From assembly GCF_040838345.1 (NCBI RefSeq), contig NZ_JBAKFF010000001.1, positions 682,001-746,000 on the forward strand: 64,000 nucleotides of DNA. The letters are read 5' to 3'. The translations under genes and the position numbers were made by a program. Below, piece after piece: positions 8,640 to 16,055 of this stretch (position 1 is its first letter; each line of letters begins with the position of its first letter). The stretch comes from Spiribacter sp. 1M189. Its GTDB lineage: Bacteria > Pseudomonadota > Gammaproteobacteria > Nitrococcales > Nitrococcaceae. The notes beneath the pieces are model-generated. The model was not told where the DNA came from. It was given only the letters and a program-made list of their open reading frames with translations, and ran no database searches.

Positions 8640-8693
8640 GTGTGCCCTGTTATCGGGTACGCTTATCGCAGACGTATTGCGGTGGTTATCGAC

Positions 8694-10325
8694 TTAACGC
8701 GCCGTGTCGGCCAGGATCATCTCTGCGGCCTTCTCGGCAATCATAAGGGTCGGGGAGTTGGTATTGCCGGAGGTGATGGTCGGCATGACCGAGGCATCCA
8801 CCACGCGGAGGCCGGGCACGCCGTGCACCCGCAGGCTTGCATCGACCACCGCACCTCTCTCGGGGGATGGGCCCATGGCGCAGGTGCCCACCGGGTGAAA
8901 GATCGTTGTGCCGACATCCCCGGCGGCGTGGGCCAGCGCCTCGTCCGAGTCGATCCCCGCGCCGGGTAGGCGCTCGGCCGGCTGATGCGCAGCCAGCGCG
9001 GCGCTCCCCATGATCCGACGGGTCAGTCGAATGGCATCCACTGCCACCGCCCGGTCACCCTCTGTTGAGAGATAGTGCGGCTCGATGCGGGGCGTCGAGG
9101 CCGGATCGGCATCGCGAAGACTCACACGCCCCCGGCTTTCGGGGCGTAAGTTACAGACCGACACGGTAATTGCCGGGAAGGGATGCAGTGGATCACCGAG
9201 GCGGTCCGTGCTCAATGGCTGGACGTGATACTGAAGATTGGCCCGCGCCTGATCCGGGCTGCTTCGCGCGAAGCAGCCCAGCTGGCTGGGTGCCATGGAT
9301 AAGGGGCCGGTGCGGCGCAGCGCGTACTCAAGGCCCATGAGCATCCGGCTCGACAGACGATGAACACGTTCGTTCAGCGTGGATGCGCCCTGGACGCGAT
9401 AAACTGTGCGTAGCTGTAAGTGATCCTGGAGATTTTCGCCAACGCCCGGTAGGTCTTGCTCAACGTCAATTCCCAAGGCATCTAATGCGTCTGCGGAGCC
9501 GACCCCCGAGCGTTGCAACAGCACGGGGCTGTGGACCGCGCCGGCTGCAACGATGAGCTCGGCACCGGCGTTGGCGCTCAGGCGCTGGCCATTCTGGCGG
9601 AAGCGCACGCCGGTCATCCGTCCGTCCACCCGGTGGAGCGTCTCCACTTCCGCGTGGGTGAGCACGGTGAGATTTTGGCGATGACGAATCGGGCGGAGGA
9701 AGGCCCGGGCGCCGCTGACGCGCACGCCTTTTCGCTGATTGACATGGAAATACCCGCAACCCTCGTTATCACCGGTATTAAAATCATCAACGGGCGGGAT
9801 GCCCTGCTCAGCGGCCGCTTTCTGGAAGGCCTCGAGGATCGGCCAGGACAGCCGTTGGCGCTCGATCCGCCATTCGCCGCCCTGATCATGCCACTCATCT
9901 TTGATAAATCCATGGTCCTCGTGGCGACGGAAATACTCGAGCACGTCGGTCCATCCCCAGCCGGGATTGCCGGCATTCACCCAGCTTTCGTAGTCCGCCG
10001 CCTGACCGCGCATGTAGATCATGCCGTTGATCGAACTGCTGCCGCCCAGCACTCGCCCCCGGGGGTAGGCGAGCGCACGGCCGTTGAGGCCCGGGTCCGC
10101 CTCGGTTTTCAGACACCAGTCGGTTCGTGGGTTATTGAGCGTGTAGAGGTAGCCGACCGGGATATGGATCCACGGGTAGCGATCCTTTCCACCGGCCTCG
10201 AGCAAAAGGACGCGATGGTGAGGGTTTGCGCTGAGTCGGTTGGCCAGTAGGCACCCGGCGGTGCCTGCACCAATCACAATATAGTCATACTCGCCAATCC
10301 ACTCGGCCGCTGTGTCATCTGCCAT
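8694..10325 (-). CDS. GMC-family FAD-dependent oxidoreductase (choline/alcohol dehydrogenase-like)
   Basis: Flavoprotein of 543 residues from the glucose-methanol-choline family; members oxidise alcohols to aldehydes. The FAD motif GAGTAG is at residues 19-24. The GMC signature RGRVLGGSSSING is near residues 92-104, and the C-terminal active-site histidine is in FHPVGTCAMG, followed by the SGNTNSPTLMIAEKAAEMIL tail. The sequence resembles AlkJ/BetA-type dehydrogenases. No betB, betI or betT accompanies it, so choline as substrate is not supported. The start at 10325 follows a GGAGGGG ribosome-binding sequence and gives the normal N-terminus; an upstream in-frame ATG at 10475 would add 50 atypical residues. 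The gene is flanked by the 52-bp ssrA-end repeats. Confidence 0.9.
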   Translation of the reverse strand: MADDTAAEWIGEYDYIVIGAGTAGCLLANRLSANPHHRVLLLEAGGKDRYPWIHIPVGYLYTLNNPRTDWCLKTEADPGLNGRALAYPRGRVLGGSSSINGMIYMRGQAADYESWVNAGNPGWGWTDVLEYFRRHEDHGFIKDEWHDQGGEWRIERQRLSWPILEAFQKAAAEQGIPPVDDFNTGDNEGCGYFHVNQRKGVRVSGARAFLRPIRHRQNLTVLTHAEVETLHRVDGRMTGVRFRQNGQRLSANAGAELIVAAGAVHSPVLLQRSGVGSADALDALGIDVEQDLPGVGENLQDHLQLRTVYRVQGASTLNERVHRLSSRMLMGLEYALRRTGPLSMAPSQLGCFARSSPDQARANLQYHVQPLSTDRLGDPLHPFPAITVSVCNLRPESRGRVSLRDADPASTPRIEPHYLSTEGDRAVAVDAIRLTRRIMGSAALAAHQPAERLPGAGIDSDEALAHAAGDVGTTIFHPVGTCAMGPSPERGAVVDASLRVHGVPGLRVVDASVMPTITSGNTNSPTLMIAEKAAEMILADTAR

Positions 10326-10502
10326 ATGCCGCTTCCCCTCCAGACACGGTTTATCAAGCATAACCCCATGGGATGGCTGCCGGATGCTTTTGCCTGGCCG
10401 TAACCCAGTACCGCGGCGGGGGCTGGATGCGGCGAGCCATCCCGGCCTGTTAATGATCGATGGGGTCAGTTCCATTGCCTCGCTGCCATTCCGCTGAGCG
10501 CA

Positions 10503-10661
10503 ATGCGCGTCCCCGGGCGTAAGGGCAGTGAGCTGACGTTGTTCGATGGCAGTGGTGTTGGACTGCAGGATCTTTCCCTTGCGCGCGCTGCGCTGGAGCG
10601 GGCCCGGGCCCGGGCCCGCGTTCGGGGAATGGGTCAGCGGCTGGATCTTACCTGTGAGTGA
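10503..10661 (+). CDS. Possible 52-residue ORF in the GMC-ssrA gap, unrecognised
   Basis: The 390-bp gap between the GMC start and the tmRNA 3' end holds no recognisable gene. Its one notable frame is this 52-codon plus-strand ORF, beginning MRVPGRKGSELTLFDG and ending LDLTCE. The middle contains a run of alternating Arg-Ala codons produced by three tandem CGGGCC units (about 10599-10618). There is no clear ribosome-binding site. It could be the remnant of a gene cut by whatever placed the GMC gene here, or chance in GC-rich DNA. Bases 10326-10502 contain only presumed upstream sequence of the GMC gene. Confidence 0.2.
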   Translation: MRVPGRKGSELTLFDGSGVGLQDLSLARAALERARARARVRGMGQRLDLTCE

Positions 10662-10679
10662 CCACTAGAAATAATTCGA

Positions 10680-10731
10680 AATAAAAAACCCCGCCGAAGC
10701 GGGGTTCAAGGGATGTTGGTGGAGACGGCGG
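10680..10731. repeat. 52-bp direct repeat, copy 2: native ssrA 3' end plus terminator
   Basis: The native member of the pair. It covers the last 15 bases of the tmRNA gene and the terminator just beyond. It differs from 8566-8617 only at two positions in the spacer between CCA and the hairpin. The two copies lie 2,114 bp apart in the same orientation and enclose the GMC gene. Confidence 0.85.
10683..10706 (-). terminator. Rho-independent terminator of ssrA
   Basis: Minus-strand CCCCGC / TTCG / GCGGGG hairpin followed by a run of T, starting 11 nt beyond the tmRNA CCA end. Confidence 0.92.
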
Positions 10732-11075
10732 GAATCGAACCCGCGTCCGAAGGGCCTCCGCCCCAGGGTCTACATGCTTAGCGCCGTCTTTATTTTTAGT
10801 GGCGACCTACCCAACGGCCAGGGTATGGCCACCACGATCCCGAGTTGGGTTTCGCCGCGCGGGTCCGGGCTCCCCGCGGGGCTAGCCTGTGTAGTATGCC
10901 TGTCCAACATCGACCACAGGCGATCAGATGCGGACAGCTCACGGGTTTTTAGGCCGCGAGTGCGTAGTTGTCGTCGTTGGCAACTATCTTTTTTGTCACA
11001 TGATTAACGAGGTTGAGTGACATCCTCGGCATGCACCTGGAGTTTCGTGACCTCCGTCGAAGCCATGTCGTCCCC
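10717..11075 (-). ncRNA. ssrA: tmRNA (10Sa RNA)
   Basis: Transfer-messenger RNA that, with SmpB, rescues stalled ribosomes and tags the stalled peptide for proteolysis. The 359-nt gene starts GGGGACGAC and ends with an encoded CCA. The acceptor ends GGGGACG and CGUCUCC pair over seven positions with a G·U at the third pair, the alanine identity element. The T-arm reads GGGTTCGATTCCC. The tag frame (10949-10981) encodes ANDDNYALAA then TAA; the family norm is ANDENYALAA. It is followed by a strong terminator, and smpB lies immediately upstream on the same strand, the classic arrangement. The 5' end is set by the acceptor pairing and is good to a base or two. Confidence 0.97.
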
Positions 11076-11123
11076 AAGTAATCGATAGGACAGGTTAGCG
11101 TTGAAAGGGTTCCATGGGAAGCG

Positions 11124-11612
11124 CTATACGCGATGCTTGAGCAGGCGTTCCTTCTCGCGCTGCCAGTCGCGCTCCTTCTTGTCGGCGCGCTTGTCGTGCT
11201 GCTTTTTGCCCTTTGCCAGGCCGATGCTCAATTTGGCCTTGCCCCGTGACCAGTGGAGGTCCAGTGGGACGACCGTGTAGCCACGCTGCTCGGTAGCGCC
11301 CACGAGTTTGGCGAGCTCTCTTTGATGCAGCAGCAGCTTGCGGGTCCGGGTGGGGTCCGGGTTGACGTGTGTGGAGGCGGTCGGCAGCGGGGGGATATTG
11401 CAACCGATCAGGAACGCCTCGCCATTGCGCACCAGGACATAGGCCTCGGTGAGGTTGATGCGACCGGCCCTTAGGCTCTTGACCTCCCAGCCGTGCAGCA
11501 CGAGCCCTGCCTCGAAGCGCTCTTCGATGAAATACTCGAACCGCGCGCGGCGATTGACGGCGATCGTGGCGCTCTCGCCACTGGGCTTTTTCTTACCTGC
11601 TTTCTTACTCAC
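11124..11612 (-). CDS. smpB: SsrA-binding protein SmpB
   Basis: RNA-binding partner of tmRNA needed for loading it into stalled ribosomes. The 162 residues include the OB-fold core with [17 protein letters not shown] and [12 protein letters not shown], the HQREL segment and the basic C-terminal tail (from about residue 130, rich in Lys, Arg and Asp) that enters the empty mRNA channel. The start codon is GTG at 11612. The gene lies 48 bp upstream of tmRNA on the same strand, so both are probably expressed together with ssrA processed from or also transcribed separately. It is divergent from ratA. Confidence 0.97.
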   Translation of the reverse strand: MSKKAGKKKPSGESATIAVNRRARFEYFIEERFEAGLVLHGWEVKSLRAGRINLTEAYVLVRNGEAFLIGCNIPPLPTASTHVNPDPTRTRKLLLHQRELAKLVGATEQRGYTVVPLDLHWSRGKAKLSIGLAKGKKQHDKRADKKERDWQREKERLLKHRV

Positions 11613-11732
11613 CGCAGCATTCTAACGGGGCGTCGCCGCTGCATCCAATTCGCCGGCACCAATGAGGGATTGTGGCGAGTCTGGTACCCTTTCCGGCTTG
11701 ATTGGACAGCAACCTCGAGACGAGCGAATCGA

Positions 11733-12170
11733 ATGACCACGGTCTCCCGTTCCGCGATGGTCCGGCATTCCGCCGAGGAGATGTTCGAGCTGGTGGACGA
11801 CGTCCGCGGCTATGAGAACTTCCTCCCCTGGGTAAAGCGCAGCCGGGAGCGGGAGCGCAGCAGTGATGTGGTCATCGGTGAGCTGTTGTTCTCCAAGGCG
11901 GGTTTCGAGAAGTCGTTTACCACGCGTAACCGCCGGCAACCGGGAAAGATGATCGAGATTCGCCTGGTGGAAGGGCCATTCCGTCATCTTGAGGGGTTCT
12001 GGCGGTTTGATCCGCTGGGTGAAGATGCCTGCAAGGTGTCGCTTGATCTGGAGTTCGAGTTCTCGAACCGCCTTCTGGCGATGGCCTTTGGCAAGGTCTT
12101 CACGCAGGTGGCCGGCACGCTGGTGGATTCCTTCGTCAAGCGGGCCAATGAGCGCTATGGCCGCGGCTGA
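11733..12170 (+). CDS. ratA: START/COQ10-like ubiquinone-binding protein RatA
   Basis: Small START-domain protein of 145 residues (polyketide cyclase/COQ10 family). The E. coli homologue RatA (YfjG) has been described as inhibiting 70S ribosome assembly, while eukaryotic COQ10 binds ubiquinone; the physiological role is unsettled. Landmarks are SAEEMFELVDDVRGYENFLPW near the N-terminus, the central beta strands and the C-terminal helix around AFGKVFTQVAGTLVDSFVKRA. The start at 11733 gives the normal family length; the frame is open further upstream but would run across the smpB promoter region. It overlaps or abuts rnfH, as in many gammaproteobacteria. Confidence 0.92.
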   Translation: MTTVSRSAMVRHSAEEMFELVDDVRGYENFLPWVKRSRERERSSDVVIGELLFSKAGFEKSFTTRNRRQPGKMIEIRLVEGPFRHLEGFWRFDPLGEDACKVSLDLEFEFSNRLLAMAFGKVFTQVAGTLVDSFVKRANERYGRG

Positions 12171-12495
12171 CTCGCGGCATGGGCCGGATCGGATGCCGGT
12201 TGAGGTGGCCTATGCTCGGCCCGACAGTCAGCGCCTGATCGCGCTTGAGGTCGCGCGTGGCACGACCGCTGAAGAAGCGATTCATGCATCAGGCATCCTT
12301 GCCGAATGTCCCGAAGTCGATCTCGCTGAGCAGGCCGTGGGGATATTCTCGCTGCCGGTGGGCTTGGATACCGTGCTGTCGCCGGGCGATCGGGTCGAGA
12401 TCTATCGGCCGCTGCAGGTTGACCCCAAGGCGCAGCGCCGCGACCGGGCCCGCGCCCAGCGGGCACGGAATGAGGGTCAGGCCTCTGGTTCGTAG
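12157..12495 (+). CDS. rnfH: RnfH family protein (RatB, ubiquitin-like fold)
   Basis: Small beta-grasp protein paired with RatA in gammaproteobacteria; its function is not established, and the Rnf name reflects association with rnf loci in some species. The conserved core begins PVEVAYARPDSQRLIALEV and includes VGIFSLPVGLDTVLSPGDRVEIYRPL, followed by a basic tail. Two starts are possible: ATG 12157, overlapping the ratA stop, or ATG 12193, exactly at the conserved core. Neither has a strong ribosome-binding site. The 3' end overlaps the convergent bamE gene by 19 bp. Confidence 0.88.
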   Translation: MAAADSRHGPDRMPVEVAYARPDSQRLIALEVARGTTAEEAIHASGILAECPEVDLAEQAVGIFSLPVGLDTVLSPGDRVEIYRPLQVDPKAQRRDRARAQRARNEGQASGS

Positions 12496-12860
12496 AGCGG
12501 ATTGTCGGGCTGTATGAAGCTGCCCCGGGCGGCACTGAGACCGCGCTCATCGAAAAACAGGGTCAGCTTCCGCGAGACAGGCTTGAGGTCGGTGCTCCGA
12601 GGTTCGACTTCATAGACATAGTCCCATCGGCCATCACTGAACGGATCCTCGATGGTCGGCGGCCCGAGCACGAAGCTCACCTGCCGTCGCGTCATGCCGG
12701 GTTCGAGACGGGCGACGCTCTGGGCATCAAAGAACGTCCCCTGGCGCACTTCCGGCTTGTAGAGGATCGGCAGGCGATCCACTGTGCTGGCGCAGCCGGC
12801 CAGGGCGCCGGCCAGGAGGGACACTGCGAGCAGGCGTTTGCCGGTGTATACTGGAATCAT
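12477..12860 (-). CDS. bamE: Outer-membrane assembly lipoprotein BamE
   Basis: Lipoprotein subunit of the BAM complex that inserts beta-barrel proteins into the outer membrane; it stabilises BamA-BamD contacts. The 127 residues start with a signal peptide ending in the lipobox LAGC (cysteine near residue 23). The SmpA/OmlA fold follows, with GMTRRQVSFVLGPP and the WDYVYEV strand. It is divergent from fur with a 36-bp gap, the usual gammaproteobacterial order. BamA is encoded at 36.9 kb in this same window. Confidence 0.95.
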   Translation of the reverse strand: MIPVYTGKRLLAVSLLAGALAGCASTVDRLPILYKPEVRQGTFFDAQSVARLEPGMTRRQVSFVLGPPTIEDPFSDGRWDYVYEVEPRSTDLKPVSRKLTLFFDERGLSAARGSFIQPDNPLYEPEA

Positions 12861-12896
12861 TCTAAACAGGCCGTCGTGCTGACTGGTGGAAGCAAT

Positions 12897-13382
12897 ATGG
12901 TAACGCAGCCCCGTCCAAGCTCACAGATTCCCTGGGAGATCAGTCAGGAGTCCGATGAGCTCCGTCGTGCCGGGCTGAAGGCAACGCTGCCGCGGCTCAA
13001 GATCCTGCGGATTCTCGCCGGACGGGAGCGGGCGCACCTCTCCGCCGAAGAGGTGTATCAGCGGCTGCACGACGCCGGCGACGACATCGGGTTGGCCACC
13101 GTTTACCGCGTGCTCACGCAGTTCGCGGAGGCGGGTATCGTCATCCGCCACAATTTCGATAGCGATCGGGCCGTCTTCGAGCTGAACTCCGGCATACACC
13201 ATGATCACCTCGTCTGCGTGGATTGTGGTCGCGTCGAGGAATTCAAGGACCGGATGATTGAGCGCCGCCAGGCGGACGTGGCCGCCGTTTCCGGGTATGA
13301 ATTGATCAGCCACTCGCTCATCCTCTATGGGCGCTGTCCCGAGTGTGCGAAGGCGCCACGGATGAAAGGCAACGTCCTTTAG
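12897..13382 (+). CDS. fur: Ferric uptake regulator Fur
   Basis: Iron-responsive repressor. The 161-residue protein has the winged-helix DNA-binding half, with LKATLPRLKILRIL and DIGLATVYRVLTQFAEAGIV. The dimerisation and metal half contains the HHDHLVCVDCGRVEEF motif (CxxC) and a second CPEC near the C-terminus. The ATG at 12897, preceded by GGTGGA, is preferred over an in-frame GTG at 12876. The 36 bp between bamE and fur must hold both promoters; an AT-rich tract with GGAATCATTC there is only loosely like half a Fur box. It ends 1 bp from the convergent recN stop. Confidence 0.96.
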   Translation: MVTQPRPSSQIPWEISQESDELRRAGLKATLPRLKILRILAGRERAHLSAEEVYQRLHDAGDDIGLATVYRVLTQFAEAGIVIRHNFDSDRAVFELNSGIHHDHLVCVDCGRVEEFKDRMIERRQADVAAVSGYELISHSLILYGRCPECAKAPRMKGNVL

Positions 13383-13383
13383 T

Positions 13384-15054
13384 TCAGTCGACTCTCTCGA
13401 GCATTTCCCGTGCGTGATTGAGCGTCTTCTCGGTCATCTCCAGGCCACCGAGCATGCGAGCGAGCTCGCGGGTTCGCTCCTCCGGCGAGAGCGGTCTCAC
13501 GTCAGTGACCGTCCGGCCATCTTCCCGGTGGCGTTTCTCCACCTGTAGCTGGTGCATGCCCTGCGCGGCGACCTGCGGCAGGTGCGTGATGCAGAGGACC
13601 TGATGATGGCGGGCGAGGGCACGCAACTGGCGGCCGACCACTTCGGCAACACCGCCGCCAATGCCGGTATCCGCTTCGTCGAATATCAACGCAGGGAGCT
13701 CTGCGGTGTCCGCCGTAGCCACTTCCAGCGCGAGGCCGATGCGCGAGAGCTCACCGCCGGAGGCGACTTTCTGGAGCGGCGCCGGTCGCTGATCGGGGTT
13801 GGTGCGTATGTCGAATCGGATGCGATCCGTGCCGTGGGCGGTAGGTGGGGCTTCGCTGTCCGGGTCCACGACGATGGTCAGCTCGGCGCCAGTCATGCCC
13901 AGCTGAGCCAGTAGATCATCGACCCGCTCGCCAAGCTGCATGGCGGCCGTCCGGCGTGATTCCGAGAGGATCGCCGCCGCATTGCGGTAATCGTCGAGGA
14001 TGCGGTCGCGTTCGGCGTGGAGCTCAAGCAGGCGGCTGTCCGCGGATTCCAGGCGGTTGAGTTCGTCCCGCAGCGCCTCGGCATGCGCGGCAAGTCCCTC
14101 GGGTTCAACCTGGTGCTTGCGCGCGAGGTCATGGAGCCGACTCAGCTGGTCTTCCACCACCTGCAGACGTTCCGGATCCATCTCGAGCCGATCGGCGAAC
14201 TGCCTCAGCCCCTGGCAGGCCTCCTCGAGCTGGACCTGACCAGTGGCCAGCAGATCGCGCGTCTCGGCCAGCGCGCTGTCGACACCGAGATGCGGATCCA
14301 GCTCGCGTTCTGCGGCGGCGATGATGGTCTGGGCGGTCGTCTCACCCTCGTAGAGAAGCTCCAGGCTGCGCTGGCAGGCGATGATGATCTCGCTGGCGCC
14401 GGCGAGACGTCGCTGTTCTTGCTCGAGTTGGCTGAAGGCCTCTTCGGTCAGTGCCTCTTCGTCCAGCTCCTCGAGCTGATAGCGCAGAAGATCGATCCGG
14501 TCCTGATGATCGCCGTCGCCGCCACTCAGCGAGCGGATTTCCGCCTCAACGCGCTGCCACCGCGCATGCAGCGAGGACACGGGCTCCAGCTTATTGGCAT
14601 GCCCCGCGAATCCATCCAGCGTGCGGCGCTGAATTTCGGGGCGCATGAGCGCCTGATGGGCATGCTGTCCGTGAATGCCGACCAGCAGGCGGCCAAGCTG
14701 TTCGAGCTGATGTCGGGTGACCGGTCGACCGTTGACCCAGGCCTGGGAGCGACCATTGCTCTGGATGACCCGGCGCAGCAGGCACTCATTGTCTTCATCC
14801 AGATTCTCCTCAGTCAGCCATGCTCGTGCCCTCGGCGTGTCGCTGACGTCGAAGATGACATGGATTTCGCTGCGTTTTGCCGCCTCGGGGACCATTGAGG
14901 TGTCGGCCCGATCGCCGAGACACAGACCCAGGGCATCCAGAAGGATCGATTTGCCGGCACCGGTTTCGCCGGTGAGGACACTGAGTCCAGGATGCAGGTC
15001 GATGGTGAGTTCATCGATGATGGCGAAGTCACGAATCTCGATGCGATTCAGCAT
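13384..15054 (-). CDS. recN: DNA repair protein RecN
   Basis: SMC-like ATPase that aids double-strand break repair. The 556 residues have Walker A GETGAGKS at 29-36, long central coiled coils (roughly 160-370, rich in Glu, Leu and Arg), and the C-terminal ATPase half. That half has the signature ASGGELSRIGLALE and Walker B ALIFDEADTGIGG. The start at 15054 (MLNRIEIRDFAI) matches the family; an in-frame ATG 21 bp upstream is less likely. It overlaps the end of nadK by 7 bp, so the two are probably co-transcribed, as in many relatives. No LexA box was evident upstream. Confidence 0.96.
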   Translation of the reverse strand: MLNRIEIRDFAIIDELTIDLHPGLSVLTGETGAGKSILLDALGLCLGDRADTSMVPEAAKRSEIHVIFDVSDTPRARAWLTEENLDEDNECLLRRVIQSNGRSQAWVNGRPVTRHQLEQLGRLLVGIHGQHAHQALMRPEIQRRTLDGFAGHANKLEPVSSLHARWQRVEAEIRSLSGGDGDHQDRIDLLRYQLEELDEEALTEEAFSQLEQEQRRLAGASEIIIACQRSLELLYEGETTAQTIIAAAERELDPHLGVDSALAETRDLLATGQVQLEEACQGLRQFADRLEMDPERLQVVEDQLSRLHDLARKHQVEPEGLAAHAEALRDELNRLESADSRLLELHAERDRILDDYRNAAAILSESRRTAAMQLGERVDDLLAQLGMTGAELTIVVDPDSEAPPTAHGTDRIRFDIRTNPDQRPAPLQKVASGGELSRIGLALEVATADTAELPALIFDEADTGIGGGVAEVVGRQLRALARHHQVLCITHLPQVAAQGMHQLQVEKRHREDGRTVTDVRPLSPEERTRELARMLGGLEMTEKTLNHAREMLERVD

Positions 15055-15932
15055 GGTGGTGCTCCGTCCCCCCAATGCAGCTTCGCTCGCAGAATATCGA
15101 AATAGCGGTGGCCTGGTGGGTGCACAAGTCGCAGTCGGTGGGGCGATACCAGGATTTCGAGCCGTCCGTCAGCAGAGAGCGGGAGATCGCTCTGGCTGTC
15201 ACAGCTGACATGGACCTGGTCGATGGAGTCGGCCTGGACGCGCACCTCGATGCGACTGTCCGCGCTGATGACCAGGGGTCGGTTGCTGAGGGTATGGGGA
15301 GAGATGGGGACCAGCGCCACGGCGTTGATGCCCGGATGCATGATGGGTCCGCCGCCGGACAGGGCGTAGGCCGTCGAGCCGGTAGGGGTGCTGACGATGA
15401 GGCCGTCTGAGCGATGACGGTTGCAGGGCTCGCCGTCGATCCAGGTCTCGAACTCGATCATGCGAGCGGTATTCCAGCGTTGCAGAACGACCTCATTGAG
15501 CGCGGTGGACCGGGCGATGACCCGGTCGCCTTCCAGCACGCGGGCCTCAAGCATGAGGCGCTCCTCGACCTGCATATCGCCGTCCACCACGCGGGCGATT
15601 TCGTCGAAGCGATCCGGCGATACATCGACCAGGAATCCCAGCCTTCCCCGATTGACCCCCAGCACGGGGACGGTGTGCGGCGCGACGATCTTCGCGGCGT
15701 GCAGCAGTGTGCCGTCGCCACCGACCACGATGAGTAAATCGATACGGCCGGCGAGGGTCTCCAGCTTGTCGGTGTTGCGGCCATCGTCCGGGTCGGCCGC
15801 CGCGCCCATTGCCGTATCGAGGGAGACCTCGAGGCCATGGGCCTCGAGCCGCTCGATGAGCTTGCGAATGGTATCGATGACCGCGGTGTCGTTCGGTTTG
15901 CCGGTTATCGCTATGCGTTGAAACGCTGGCAT
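15048..15932 (-). CDS. nadK: NAD kinase
   Basis: Phosphorylates NAD to NADP using ATP; cytosolic. The 294-residue protein has the GGDGT motif at 71-75 (catalytic Asp73), GVNRGRLGFL, the LNEVVL segment and the conserved STPTGSTAYALSGGGP block. The start at 15932 gives the family's normal N-terminus FQRIAITGKP; the frame is open 192 bp further upstream, but that region lies opposite the hrcA promoter and CIRCE site. It is divergent from hrcA and overlaps recN, which is downstream on the same strand. Confidence 0.96.
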   Translation of the reverse strand: MPAFQRIAITGKPNDTAVIDTIRKLIERLEAHGLEVSLDTAMGAAADPDDGRNTDKLETLAGRIDLLIVVGGDGTLLHAAKIVAPHTVPVLGVNRGRLGFLVDVSPDRFDEIARVVDGDMQVEERLMLEARVLEGDRVIARSTALNEVVLQRWNTARMIEFETWIDGEPCNRHRSDGLIVSTPTGSTAYALSGGGPIMHPGINAVALVPISPHTLSNRPLVISADSRIEVRVQADSIDQVHVSCDSQSDLPLSADGRLEILVSPHRLRLVHPPGHRYFDILRAKLHWGDGAPPC

Positions 15933-15979
15933 GCATCCCCCTCGCCGATGCCATGACAAGTTAGCATGGCGCCCGCAAA

Positions 15980-16008
15980 TTGACAGCCATCCGGGGCGTT
16001 GATAGCTT
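15980..16008 (+). promoter_or_regulatory. Sigma-70 promoter of the hrcA-grpE-dnaK-dnaJ cluster
   Basis: A perfect -35 TTGACA (15980-15985) lies 17 bp before TAGCTT (16003-16008). Transcription would start at the upstream edge of the CIRCE element, so repressor binding would block it directly. Confidence 0.75.
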
Positions 16009-16011
16009 CGC

Positions 16012-16038
16012 TTGGCACTCTTGATCCAAGAGTGCCAA
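16012..16038. promoter_or_regulatory. CIRCE operator (HrcA binding site)
   Basis: TTGGCACTC, nine bases, then GAGTGCCAA: a perfect 9-bp inverted repeat. It differs from the consensus TTAGCACTC-N9-GAGTGCTAA by one symmetrical pair. It sits between the promoter and hrcA, so the repressor controls its own operon. Confidence 0.95.
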
Positions 16039-16055
16039 CTCCCACGGAGGCTTGA

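Noticed and set aside
8694-10325. Naming the GMC oxidoreductase betA (choline dehydrogenase)
   Set aside because: The family contains many substrates, and no betB, betI or choline transporter is adjacent.
12861-12896. Fur box in the bamE-fur gap
   Set aside because: Only a few bases resemble half a site; too weak to call.
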